Assembly (NCBI GenBank): GCA_020025655.1
Contig: JAHHRR010000043.1
Location: 1-15,318 of the forward strand
DNA: 15,318 nt
Direction: 5' to 3'
From: Oscillospiraceae bacterium
GTDB lineage: Bacteria > Bacillota > Clostridia > Oscillospirales > Oscillospiraceae
This document shows, in pieces, positions 8,274 to 14,324 of this stretch. Both the position numbers and the translations under genes were made by a program. The notes below the pieces were generated by a model. The model was not told the origin of the DNA. It searched no databases and saw only the letters and a program-made list of their open reading frames with translations. Within the stretch, counting starts at the first letter, position 1, and every line of letters begins with the position of its first letter.

Positions 8274-8954
8274 TTAAGCGAGATTGATTCTGCCGCCGCA
8301 CTCAATGACAGGAAGCTCAATATCACTGTATGTGCCGCCGAACTGCCATTCTACTGCGAGAGTGAGTTCAGAGCCGGTATCCACGGTAAAGGTCTTGGAA
8401 CCGAGAGTGGTGTGAAGCATATCGCTGCCGTCGTAGTTAACTTCGGGGCCGTCAAGAGATGCGTACTGGCCGCCGAGGCTGAGATTTACACTGCCGGGGA
8501 CTGCGCTGAGGTGCAGGCTGTAAGAATCAAGAACCACTGTGACAGTGACTTCGGCCTTGTTGCCGCCCAGAGATTTTGCAGTCCAGTCAGCATGGATGTT
8601 AAGCTTAGCGCCGGTATTGGAGCTGAAAGAACCGGAACCCAGAACGGTCTGAACGGGAACCTCAGGCGTGGGAGTAGGTGTAGGAGTCGGGGTCGGAGTG
8701 GGTGTGGGAGTGGGAGTAGGTGTAGGTACGGGGGTAGCTGCAGGAGTAGCAGCGGGTGAAGGCTGAGGGGAAGAGGCCGGAGTACCTGAAGGAACATTAG
8801 GCGTATTGTCAACCATAATAATGGGAGTTTCATCAGATTCGGGATATAATTCGCCTGAGTCTTCCTTGTTTTTACCTACGAGGAAAGTGACAATAACTGC
8901 GACTATAAGTAGTAAAACTATAATAATAAGAACTGCTGTGGCTTTATTTTTCAT
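8274..8954 (-). CDS. Membrane-anchored protein with Pro-Thr repeat linker, function unknown
   Basis: I do not recognise this 226-residue protein. An uncleaved-looking N-terminal membrane segment (residues about 6-27, AVLIIIVLLLIVAVIVTFLV) follows a short positive MKNK, suggesting an inside-to-outside anchor; there is no lipobox Cys. Next come an acidic stretch (31-50), a Pro/Ser/Ala-rich region (51-76), ten Pro-Thr units (77-97) and a roughly 125-residue C-terminal domain. That domain is rich in alternating hydrophobic residues, typical of an extracellular beta-sandwich. The layout resembles proteins that hold a domain out through the cell wall. The start at 8954 follows AGGAG; upstream in-frame Met codons lie at or before the predicted transcription start and are unlikely. 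It is cotranscribed with nth. The single Cys (residue 219) is near the C-terminus. Confidence 0.85.
   Translation of the reverse strand: MKNKATAVLIIIVLLLIVAVIVTFLVGKNKEDSGELYPESDETPIIMVDNTPNVPSGTPASSPQPSPAATPAATPVPTPTPTPTPTPTPTPTPTPTPEVPVQTVLGSGSFSSNTGAKLNIHADWTAKSLGGNKAEVTVTVVLDSYSLHLSAVPGSVNLSLGGQYASLDGPEVNYDGSDMLHTTLGSKTFTVDTGSELTLAVEWQFGGTYSDIELPVIECGGRINLA
8664..8726 (-). repeat. Pro-Thr codon repeat, ten units
   Basis: These 63 bases encode (Pro-Thr)x10-Pro. The hexanucleotide repeat uses mixed synonymous codons (CCT, CCC, CCG with ACA, ACT, ACC, ACG). It is therefore repetitive at protein level but imperfect at DNA level, as expected for a linker held by selection rather than by recent slippage. 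Confidence 0.9.
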
Positions 8955-8985
8955 AGCAGAAGCTCTCCTTTCATTTGCCTGATAC

Positions 8986-9014
8986 ATTATAAACCATGGC
9001 AAAAGGGCTGTCTA
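8986..9014 (-). promoter_or_regulatory. Strong SigA-type promoter of the Pro-Thr protein/nth pair
   Basis: On the minus strand a -35 box TAGACA (9014-9009) is followed by exactly 17 bases and a consensus -10 TATAAT (8991-8986). Initiation is expected near 8979, about 25 nt before the ATG at 8954. This placement rules out the in-frame starts further upstream and separates this pair from the ribosomal protein operon. Confidence 0.8.
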
Positions 9015-9063
9015 CATAAGTAGAAAAAATTTAATAATAGTTAAGAAATGACGGAATAAGTAA

Positions 9064-9095
9064 ACCCCTCGAAACAGAAAACTGAATCGAGGGGT
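9064..9095 (-). terminator. Hairpin terminator after rplA
   Basis: ACCCCTCGA (9064-9072) pairs with TCGAGGGGT (9087-9095). The stem continues, after a small internal loop, as CAG/CTG (9075-9077, 9082-9084) closing a 4-nt loop. On the minus strand it is followed by TTTACTTATT, a weak U-run. It lies 29 nt past the rplA stop and just before the promoter at 8986-9014. Leaky termination is possible. The rest of 9003-9123 shows nothing else. Confidence 0.65.
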
Positions 9096-9123
9096 AAGCT
9101 TATCAAAATATTAAGACCGAAAA

Positions 9124-9816
9124 TCAGGCCTGCTTCTGAGCGTTGATTTTGATACCGGGGCCCATGGTGGCAGCGGTAACGCAGGATCTGATGTACTGAC
9201 CCTTGGAAGAAGCGGGCTTTGCCTTGTTGATAGCGCCGATGAGAGCGGTGTAGTTCTCAACCAGCTTATCAGCACCGAAGCTTACCTTACCGATGGGGCA
9301 GTGGATGATGTTGGTCTTATCGAGACGGTACTCGACCTTACCAGCCTTAGCCTCAGAGATAGCCTGAGTCAGGTTGGGGGTAACAGTACCGGCTTTGGGA
9401 GAAGGCATTAAGCCCTTAGGACCGAGGACCTTACCGAGACGACCGACAGTACCCATCATATCGGGGCTGGCGATAACGGTATCGAACTCGAACCAGTTCT
9501 CCTTCTGAATCTTCTCGACGTACTCCATGCCGCCGGCGAAATCTGCGCCAGCTGCGAGAGCCTCGTCAACACGCTCGGGCTTGCAGAAAACCAGAACGCG
9601 AACGGTCTTACCGGTGCCGTTAGGCAGAACGATAGCACCACGAACCTGCTGGTCAGCGTGACGACCGTCAACACCGAGCTTAACGTGCAGCTCAACGGTC
9701 TCGTCGAACTTTGCCTTGCTGGTGCTTACAACCAGGTTAAAAGCTTCCTGGGGATCATAAAGAGTCTGTTTATCAATGAGCTTTGCGCTCTCTTTGTAAT
9801 TTTTACCTCTAAACAA
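9124..9816 (-). CDS. rplA: Large ribosomal subunit protein L1 (TTG start)
   Basis: L1 forms the mobile L1 stalk of the 50S subunit that helps release E-site tRNA, and in many bacteria it represses its own mRNA. The 230 residues match full-length L1: N-terminal KNYKESAKLID, FDETVELHVKLGVD, and the signature region MGTVGRLGKVLGPKGLMPSP with KAGTVT. The start codon is TTG (9816-9814). It is preceded by AGGAGG (9830-9825) with 8-nt spacing, and the resulting N-terminus aligns with the family's usual start, so the rare codon is credible. It lies 94 nt after rplK, across a spacer holding an L1-stalk-like RNA element. It is the last gene of the rpmG-rplA cluster; rplJ does not follow. Confidence 0.97.
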   Translation of the reverse strand: MFRGKNYKESAKLIDKQTLYDPQEAFNLVVSTSKAKFDETVELHVKLGVDGRHADQQVRGAIVLPNGTGKTVRVLVFCKPERVDEALAAGADFAGGMEYVEKIQKENWFEFDTVIASPDMMGTVGRLGKVLGPKGLMPSPKAGTVTPNLTQAISEAKAGKVEYRLDKTNIIHCPIGKVSFGADKLVENYTALIGAINKAKPASSKGQYIRSCVTAATMGPGIKINAQKQA

Positions 9817-9836
9817 TTTGTTTTCCTCCTAATAAT

Positions 9837-9867
9837 GTGGTTGAGTCGGATGGATGTATCCTCCCAC
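9837..9867 (-). promoter_or_regulatory. Predicted L1-binding autoregulatory RNA element
   Basis: In the rplK-rplA spacer the minus strand folds as outer stem GTGG (9867-9864) with CCAC (9840-9837), and inner stem GGAT (9861-9858) with ATCC (9851-9848). The internal loop is GA on one side and GACTCAA on the other. The L1-binding stalk of 23S rRNA (helices 76-77; E. coli GUGGGAGGCU ... AGCCGAC ... CCAC) has the same arrangement, as I recall it. The element ends 6 nt before the rplA ribosome binding site, so bound L1 could block initiation. A separate 6-bp hairpin (ACGCGG 9872-9877 with CCGCGT 9885-9890) lies just upstream in the transcript. Function is inferred. Confidence 0.75.
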
Positions 9868-9910
9868 GTTAACGCGGAAAGCTACCGCGTGAGGAGCGAT
9901 CGAGTCGCCC

Positions 9911-10336
9911 TTAGTCTCCGACGACGACGCCCATGGAGCGGCAAGTGCCGGCAACCATCTTGATAGCAGCGTCAATGTCAGAGCAGTTCAGGTCGGGCAT
10001 TTTCTGCTCGGCAATCTTGCGGACATCTTCCTTGCTGATAGTAGCGACTTTGTCCTTCTGGGGAACACCGGAACCGCTTTCAATACCGCAAGCCTTCTTG
10101 ATAAGAAGAGAAGCGGGAGGGGTCTTGGTGATGAAGGTGAAGCTGCGGTCGGAGTACACAGTGATAACAACAGGGATCATGAGACCCATATCACCCTTAG
10201 TGCGCTCGTTAAAGTCCTTGGTGAACTGACCGATATTTACACCGTACTGACCCAGTGCAGGGCCGACGGGGGGTGCCGGAGTTGCCTTGCCGGCAGGAAC
10301 CTGGAATCTTACGTATCCAACTACTTTCTGTGCCAT
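9911..10336 (-). CDS. rplK: Large ribosomal subunit protein L11
   Basis: L11 forms the base of the GTPase-associated stalk of the 50S subunit and contacts translation factors and RelA. The 141 residues are full length and typical. The N-terminal domain contains LQ-type residues VPAGKATPAPPVGPALGQ (about 13-30) and GVNIGQFTKDFNERT. The C-terminal rRNA-binding domain has KTPPASLLIKKACG, and the C-terminus is GTCRSMGVVV. The start ATG follows AAAGAGGTG. It lies 19 nt after nusG and is followed by the regulatory spacer before rplA. Confidence 0.98.
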   Translation of the reverse strand: MAQKVVGYVRFQVPAGKATPAPPVGPALGQYGVNIGQFTKDFNERTKGDMGLMIPVVITVYSDRSFTFITKTPPASLLIKKACGIESGSGVPQKDKVATISKEDVRKIAEQKMPDLNCSDIDAAIKMVAGTCRSMGVVVGD

Positions 10337-10355
10337 TTACAGCACCTCTTTCTTA

Positions 10356-10880
10356 TTAATCTTTAATAATATCGACCTGATCGAGCTCCAGATCAACAGG
10401 AGTCTCACGGCCGAACATGGAAACGACAACCTTAACTCTGTTCTTTTCAGGTTCAAGTTCTTCCACAACACCGATAAAGCCGGCGAGGGGACCGTCGTTA
10501 ACCATTACATTGTCACCCAGCTCGTAGCCGAGGACAAGTTCCCTGTGCTCAACGCCCAGGTCAATAATTTCCTGCTCTGTCAGGGGGATGGCCTTGCCAT
10601 CAGAACCGACAAAGCCGGTTGCACCGCGAACATTATGGATAAGGTGCCAGCTGTCATCTGTAAGGATCATCTTAACCAGCACATAACCGGGGAACACCTT
10701 ACGCTCAACGGTTTTTTCACCGTTGTCGGTAAGCTCGGTTACAGTTTCCATAGGAATGTTGACTTCTTTAATCAAGTCAGTCATTCTGCGGTTCTCTGCT
10801 GCCTTCATAATTGCGGCAGAAACAGCGTTTTCATAACCTGAATAGGTATGAACAACGTACCATTTTGCGTCTTCAGCCAT
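10356..10880 (-). CDS. nusG: Transcription termination/antitermination factor NusG
   Basis: NusG binds the clamp of RNA polymerase and modulates pausing, elongation and Rho action. The 174 residues show the NGN domain starting KWYVVHTYSGYE (residues 6-17), the FPGYVLVKM segment and the linker. A C-terminal KOW domain (GDNVMVNDGPLAGFIGVVEEL) is also present. I start at the ATG at 10880 (MAEDAKWYV, the family's usual N-terminus). The in-frame TTG at 10889 overlaps the secE stop and adds only three residues. The ribosome binding site is modest (AGGTTGA at the end of secE), so coupling to secE is likely. Confidence 0.97.
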   Translation of the reverse strand: MAEDAKWYVVHTYSGYENAVSAAIMKAAENRRMTDLIKEVNIPMETVTELTDNGEKTVERKVFPGYVLVKMILTDDSWHLIHNVRGATGFVGSDGKAIPLTEQEIIDLGVEHRELVLGYELGDNVMVNDGPLAGFIGVVEELEPEKNRVKVVVSMFGRETPVDLELDQVDIIKD

Positions 10881-10885
10881 ATTGC

Positions 10886-11158
10886 TCAACCTGTAATAGT
10901 AAAGAGCAGTTTGACGATCATCTGAGCGATCTCATCAAAGCCCCAGAGCACTACTGCGGAAACCAACATTACGCCAACAGAGATAAGGGAGTTCTTTGTA
11001 AGAGCTTTGGGTGTGGGCCAAATAACCTTTTTAAGTTCACTCTTCATCTCGCGAAACCACTTGCCGATTCTTTTGAAAAAGCCCAGCTTTGTAGTTTCCT
11101 TTTTGACGGCGGTGACGGCTTTGGTCGGAGCAGCTTTAGTTTTCTTTTCTTCAGCCAT
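10886..11158 (-). CDS. secE: Preprotein translocase subunit SecE
   Basis: SecE is the small essential subunit of the SecYEG channel. The protein is 90 residues from the ATG at 11158. It has a Lys/Ala-rich N-terminus, the conserved amphipathic region FFKRIGKWFREMKSELKKVIWPT (about 27-49) and one C-terminal membrane helix (about 58-85, LISVGVMLVSAVVLWGF). This is the single-span form usual in Gram-positives. A GTG at 11164 is in frame but only 3 nt from the AAAGGA ribosome binding site; the ATG is 9 nt from it and is preferred. The gene sits between rpmG and nusG, as in many Firmicutes. Confidence 0.96.
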   Translation of the reverse strand: MAEEKKTKAAPTKAVTAVKKETTKLGFFKRIGKWFREMKSELKKVIWPTPKALTKNSLISVGVMLVSAVVLWGFDEIAQMIVKLLFTITG

Positions 11159-11179
11159 TTTCACGCATCCTTTCAGATC

Positions 11180-11341
11180 TTACTTGGTTTCAACGTGCTT
11201 AGTGTGCTTTCTGCAGAAGGGGCAATATTTACTGCGCTCCAAACGGTCGGAAGTGTTCTTTTTGTTCTTGACCGTGTTGTAGTTCCTCTGCTTGCATTCT
11301 TCGCATCTGAGTGTGATTTTAACTCTTGCGCCTGCAGCCAT
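11180..11341 (-). CDS. rpmG: Large ribosomal subunit protein L33, zinc-binding form
   Basis: The 53-residue protein (MAAGARVKITLRCEEC...) is L33 of the 50S subunit. Two CxxC pairs, CEEC (13-16) and CPFC near the C-terminus, make it the zinc-ribbon form; some bacteria also encode a zinc-free paralogue used under zinc starvation. The start at 11341 has GGAGG (11356-11352) upstream. The reading frame is open upstream for another 39 codons, but those codons have no family similarity and extend past the ribosome binding site. It is the first gene of the cluster and is 21 nt from secE. Confidence 0.97.
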   Translation of the reverse strand: MAAGARVKITLRCEECKQRNYNTVKNKKNTSDRLERSKYCPFCRKHTKHVETK

Positions 11342-11367
11342 TCTTTCGGCACCTCCTATATTATTTA

Positions 11368-11385
11368 CCCGGCAAAAGCACCGGG
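11368..11385 (-). other. Hairpin in the rpmG leader
   Basis: The predicted rpmG leader is about 127 nt (transcription start near 11468), long for a ribosomal protein gene. Near its end CCCGG (11385-11381) pairs with CCGGG (11372-11368), extended by one wobble pair, with loop GCTTTT. It stops 11 nt before the ribosome binding site and has no U-run. A second weak hairpin (TGCGTA/TGCGCA) lies at about 11422-11439. No known leader motif was recognised. Confidence 0.4.
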
Positions 11386-11474
11386 CATTGCCTCCCTGTA
11401 TGGATGCAGAGCTTTTTTCTGTGCGTATAAAAATGCGCAACAAAACTAAGCCTCTCATCCGACAGGTAACTCAT

Positions 11475-11503
11475 ACTATACCACAGTGCAAGGGGCAGGT
11501 CAA
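11475..11503 (-). promoter_or_regulatory. SigA-type promoter of the rpmG-secE-nusG-rplKA operon
   Basis: On the minus strand a -35 TTGACC (11503-11498) is followed by 17 bases and a -10 TATAGT (11480-11475). The sequence immediately upstream is A-rich (AAAAAATAG), resembling an UP element, which fits a highly expressed ribosomal operon. Confidence 0.75.
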
Positions 11504-11513
11504 CTATTTTTTG

Positions 11514-11533
11514 CTTGATTTTACTTGATTTTA
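11514..11533. repeat. Tandem 10-bp direct repeat between divergent promoters
   Basis: CTTGATTTTA occurs twice back to back (11514-11523 and 11524-11533). It lies between the -35 box of the rpmG promoter and that of the folC promoter. It may be a protein-binding site or chance in an A/T-rich stretch. Confidence 0.5.
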
Positions 11534-11555
11534 AAGGAAAATCGGAGCTTTTTAC

Positions 11556-11584
11556 TTGCGACTTTGCGAAAATAATGGTATATT
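11556..11584 (+). promoter_or_regulatory. Probable promoter of folC-ruvX-mscS operon
   Basis: A -35-like TTGCGA (11556-11561) is followed by 17 bases and a -10 TATATT (11579-11584). TGG directly before the -10 gives an extended -10. The predicted start is near 11591, leaving a leader of only about 24 nt, too short for a riboswitch. Confidence 0.6.
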
Positions 11585-11614
11585 TTCTTCATCAATATAT
11601 TGTGAGGTCTAACA

Positions 11615-12880
11615 ATGAGATTTAAAGATGCACTGGATTATATAAACACAGCCAAATGGTACGGCTCCAAGCCCGGCCTTGATAGAATATCAGAGCTTTT
11701 AAACAAGCTGGGAAATCCTCAGGATGATCTTAAGTTTGTCCACATTGCAGGTACAAACGGCAAGGGAAGCTGTGCCGCAATGACTTCTTCCGTATTTAAG
11801 GCGGCAGGCTACAAAACCGGCCTTTACATTTCCCCCTATCTTTACCGTTTCAATGAGCGTATGCAGATAAACGGCAAGGAGATTGAGGATGATGCACTGG
11901 CAGAGCTTGTTGAAAGAGTAAAGCCCATTGCAGATGCCATGGAAGAGCATCCCACCGTATTTGAGATTGTAACAGCCATCGCCCTTTTGTGGTTCAAGGA
12001 GCAGAGATGCGATATCGTAGTGCTTGAGGTGGGCCTCGGCGGCAGACTGGATGCTACAAATATTATAGGCAGACCTGAGGCAGCAGTTATAATGAATATC
12101 GGCCTTGACCATACTGATGTTCTGGGCGATACTCTTGAAAAAATTGCAGCCGAAAAGGGCGGCATTATCAAAGAGGGCTGCAACTGTGTGCTCTATCAGC
12201 AGAGCGAAGAGGTAGAAGCTGTTATAAGAAAGATATGCGAGGATAAGCACGCAAATCTTTATATAAGCGATGTTTCCAAGATAGAAAGAGAGTTTGACAG
12301 TCTTTACGGACAGACCTTCAGCTATAAGGGCGAGGCATATGCCATTCCCATGCTCGGCAGGAATCAGCTTAAAAATGCAGCGGTTGTAATTGAACTGTTC
12401 AAGATGCTGAAGGAAAAGGGCTGGGATATTACTCAGGAGGATCTGGAGCACGGCATTTATGCAGTTCACTGGCCGGGCAGATTTGAGATTGTAAAGGAAG
12501 ATCCCTTCTTCGTACTTGACGGAGGACATAATCCTCAGTGTGCAAAGAGCATTGTGGATAATCTGGAGAATTATTTCCCCAAATACCGCCATGTGGTTCT
12601 GATAGGTCTGCTGCGTGATAAGGATTATGAAAGCTTTACAAAAATAATCAATCTTGCAGCCGATGAGTATATCTGCGTAACTCCCAACAGCGAAAGAGCT
12701 CTGCCTGCACAGGAGCTTGCAGAGGTTGTTAAACGTTTTAATAAGCCTGTCTGGGCATATGACGATATTAAGGACGGTATTGATAAAGCCCTTGAAAGAG
12801 CAGATCAGGATGCAATGGTTTGTGCCTGCGGTTCTCTGTATATGGCAGGGGATATAAGAGCAACCTTCGGTCTGTATTAA
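11615..12880 (+). CDS. folC: Folylpolyglutamate synthase / dihydrofolate synthase family
   Basis: FolC adds glutamate to folates using ATP and, in many bacteria, also to dihydropteroate. This 421-residue Mur-ligase-fold enzyme has the P-loop HIAGTNGKGS (43-52), SPYLYRFNERMQING (73-87), LEVGLGGRLDATN (137-149) and the DHTDVLG...EKGGIIK block (165-186). It also has the C-terminal-domain segments HWPGRFE (about 284) and LDGGHNP (about 300). The length fits the bifunctional family, but the sequence alone does not settle whether dihydrofolate synthase activity is present. No other folate genes are nearby. The ribosome binding site is GAGG (11604-11607). The gene leads an operon with ruvX. Confidence 0.95.
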   Translation: MRFKDALDYINTAKWYGSKPGLDRISELLNKLGNPQDDLKFVHIAGTNGKGSCAAMTSSVFKAAGYKTGLYISPYLYRFNERMQINGKEIEDDALAELVERVKPIADAMEEHPTVFEIVTAIALLWFKEQRCDIVVLEVGLGGRLDATNIIGRPEAAVIMNIGLDHTDVLGDTLEKIAAEKGGIIKEGCNCVLYQQSEEVEAVIRKICEDKHANLYISDVSKIEREFDSLYGQTFSYKGEAYAIPMLGRNQLKNAAVVIELFKMLKEKGWDITQEDLEHGIYAVHWPGRFEIVKEDPFFVLDGGHNPQCAKSIVDNLENYFPKYRHVVLIGLLRDKDYESFTKIINLAADEYICVTPNSERALPAQELAEVVKRFNKPVWAYDDIKDGIDKALERADQDAMVCACGSLYMAGDIRATFGLY

Positions 12881-12890
12881 GGAGCGAAAA

Positions 12891-13298
12891 ATGCGAATAA
12901 TGGGTATTGACTACGGTGATGCCAGAATAGGCCTTGCGGTGTCAGATTTGCTTGGAATGATGTGCGGTGAGGCGTGGACCATGCAGGAATGGAACATGGA
13001 ACGGGCCGCAGACAGAATAGTTGAAGAAGCAAAAAAGAGAGATGTGGGAACTTTTGTTCTGGGACTTCCCAAAAACATGGACGGAACAGAAGGCCCGAGA
13101 GCTGAGCTGAGCAGACAGTTCAGAGAAATGCTTATAGAGCGCAGCGGCCTGCCTGTAATTTTGTGGGATGAGCGCCGCAGCAGCATAGAAGCCCATGCCA
13201 TACTGCACGCAACCGGCAAGAAAGAGAAATCTCACAGAAAGACAGTTGATGCAGTGGCAGCAAGCCTTATTCTGGAAGGCTATCTGGGCAGCCTGTAA
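12891..13298 (+). CDS. ruvX: RuvX/YqgF family RNase H-fold nuclease
   Basis: The YqgF family is an RNase H-like fold. It was first annotated as a putative Holliday-junction resolvase, and in E. coli it is implicated in 16S rRNA 5'-end maturation. The 135 residues carry GIDYGDARIGLA with Asp7, the VLGLPKNMDGTEG block (about 56-68), WDERRSS (92-98) and a C-terminal VDAVAASLIL with Asp120. The acidic residues match the expected metal site. The ribosome binding site GGAG is close to the start. It follows folC by 10 nt. Confidence 0.94.
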   Translation: MRIMGIDYGDARIGLAVSDLLGMMCGEAWTMQEWNMERAADRIVEEAKKRDVGTFVLGLPKNMDGTEGPRAELSRQFREMLIERSGLPVILWDERRSSIEAHAILHATGKKEKSHRKTVDAVAASLILEGYLGSL

Positions 13299-13334
13299 GC
13301 TGAGATAATAAAAAATAGAGAAAGCAGGGATAAA

Positions 13335-14156
13335 ATGCCTACACCTGATTTAGCAAGCGCACTTTCCGATATTTCAATAGGTGCAATCACCTTATCCAAA
13401 CTGGTTCCGGCTATACTTACGTTTTTAGTATGTCTGCTTGGAATGAGACTTATTTCAAAGCTTGTGGTAAAAGTTATGGAAAAGTCTAAAAGGCTTGACG
13501 GAACCTTACAGGGGTTTATCCGTTCGTCTGTAAAAATAATACTATGGTTCACAACCACCATGATAGTAGCAGATACACTGGGAATAAAGATGACCTCAGT
13601 TGTGGCTCTTATCAGTGTAGCAGGTCTTGCATTGTCACTGTCCATACAGAAGATTATGTCAAACCTGTTTTCAGGAGTCACACTTCTGATTACAAAGCCT
13701 TTTGTAGCTGACGATTATGTAACGGTTGCGGGAAAGTCCGGAAAAATAAAGACCGTGGGACTTTTCTACACTGTTATGGACAGCCCGGATAACACAGCCA
13801 TAAGCATCCCCAACAGTGACGTAACGGCTTCTGCGATTGTGAATTTCAGCGCCGAAAATCTCAGAAGAGTGGATATGCATTTTTCAGCTTCCTATGATGA
13901 TAAAACAGAGACTGTTAAGAATGCGATTTTAAGTGTTGCGGCTGAGGATGAGCGGATTATGCAGGATCCTGCACCGTTTGTGGCACTTAATGCTTTTAAT
14001 GACAGCTCTATTGACTATGTTGCCCGCCTCTGGTGCAAAAACTCAGACTATTGGGATGTTTATTTTCATATGAACGAGCGTGTACGGGAAAAATTCGAGG
14101 AACAGGGCATAGAAATGACATATGCACACATGAATGTGCACATAATGGAAAAATAA
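13335..14156 (+). CDS. Small-conductance mechanosensitive channel, MscS family
   Basis: MscS channels open under membrane tension to release solutes during osmotic downshock. The 273 residues fit the small MscS type. Three predicted membrane helices lie at about 20-42, 64-85 and 88-122. The third is the pore helix and contains GLALSLSIQKIMSNLFSGV, similar to the MscS pore signature, followed by the KPFVADDYV turn into the cytosolic beta domain. ISIPNSDV (157-164) and a C-terminal alpha/beta domain complete the fold. The start follows a weak CAGGGA site. It lies 36 nt after ruvX and ends in a terminator, so it probably belongs to the folC operon. I leave the symbol blank because several paralogous subfamilies exist. 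Confidence 0.92.
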   Translation: MPTPDLASALSDISIGAITLSKLVPAILTFLVCLLGMRLISKLVVKVMEKSKRLDGTLQGFIRSSVKIILWFTTTMIVADTLGIKMTSVVALISVAGLALSLSIQKIMSNLFSGVTLLITKPFVADDYVTVAGKSGKIKTVGLFYTVMDSPDNTAISIPNSDVTASAIVNFSAENLRRVDMHFSASYDDKTETVKNAILSVAAEDERIMQDPAPFVALNAFNDSSIDYVARLWCKNSDYWDVYFHMNERVREKFEEQGIEMTYAHMNVHIMEK

Positions 14157-14184
14157 AAAATGCGGGGATTTCCCCGCATTTTTT
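14155..14184 (+). terminator. Intrinsic terminator of the folC-ruvX-mscS operon
   Basis: TGCGGGG (14161-14167) pairs with CCCCGCA (14172-14178) around a 4-nt loop. It is flanked by A6 upstream and T6 downstream (14179-14184). It begins within the stop codon of the channel gene. The symmetry would allow function on the minus strand too. Confidence 0.92.
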
Positions 14185-14278
14185 ATATGAAAATTCTGCC
14201 ATAAAGTACACAAAAACTCTGTAAACGTCAGATTGAGAGAATTATCCTATACTAAATTCTGCCCTCACGCACATAATT

Positions 14279-14300
14279 ATCATGCGGCTTTCAGCGTGAT
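14279..14300 (+). other. Dyad upstream of spoIVB
   Basis: ATCATGC (14279-14285) and GCGTGAT (14294-14300) form a 7-bp arm pair (one G-T wobble) around an 8-nt loop. It ends 11 nt before the spoIVB ribosome binding site. The remaining spacer (14185-14278) contains TATACTA (14248-14254), which resembles a SigG -10 element, but no -35 at a good distance, so I do not call a promoter. The dyad could be an mRNA hairpin or an operator. Confidence 0.35.
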
Positions 14301-14324
14301 ATTTAATTGCGGGAGGGATTTTTT

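Noticed and set aside
8664..8726. Repeat array that could be read as CRISPR-like or a minisatellite
   Set aside because: It is an in-frame Pro-Thr codon repeat with no spacers.
8412..8833. Open frames on both strands within the Pro-Thr protein gene
   Set aside because: They arise from the low-complexity codon repeat; translations are Arg/Gly/Ser- or Leu/Pro-rich and have no start signals.
9658..9963. Plus-strand open frame antisense to rplA and rplK
   Set aside because: It crosses two certain genes and the regulatory spacer and has no coding features.
11159..11179. tRNA-Trp between rpmG and secE, seen in some Firmicutes
   Set aside because: The gap is only 21 nt, with no room for a tRNA.
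10811..11449. 212-codon plus-strand open frame antisense to nusG-secE-rpmG
   Set aside because: Shadow of three certain genes; its composition does not look like a protein family.
11342..11458. 39-codon upstream extension of L33
   Set aside because: It reads through the ribosome binding site and shows no similarity to L33; the ATG at 11341 gives the normal protein.
11585..11614. Possible tetrahydrofolate riboswitch before folC
   Set aside because: The predicted leader is only about 24 nt, too short for an aptamer.
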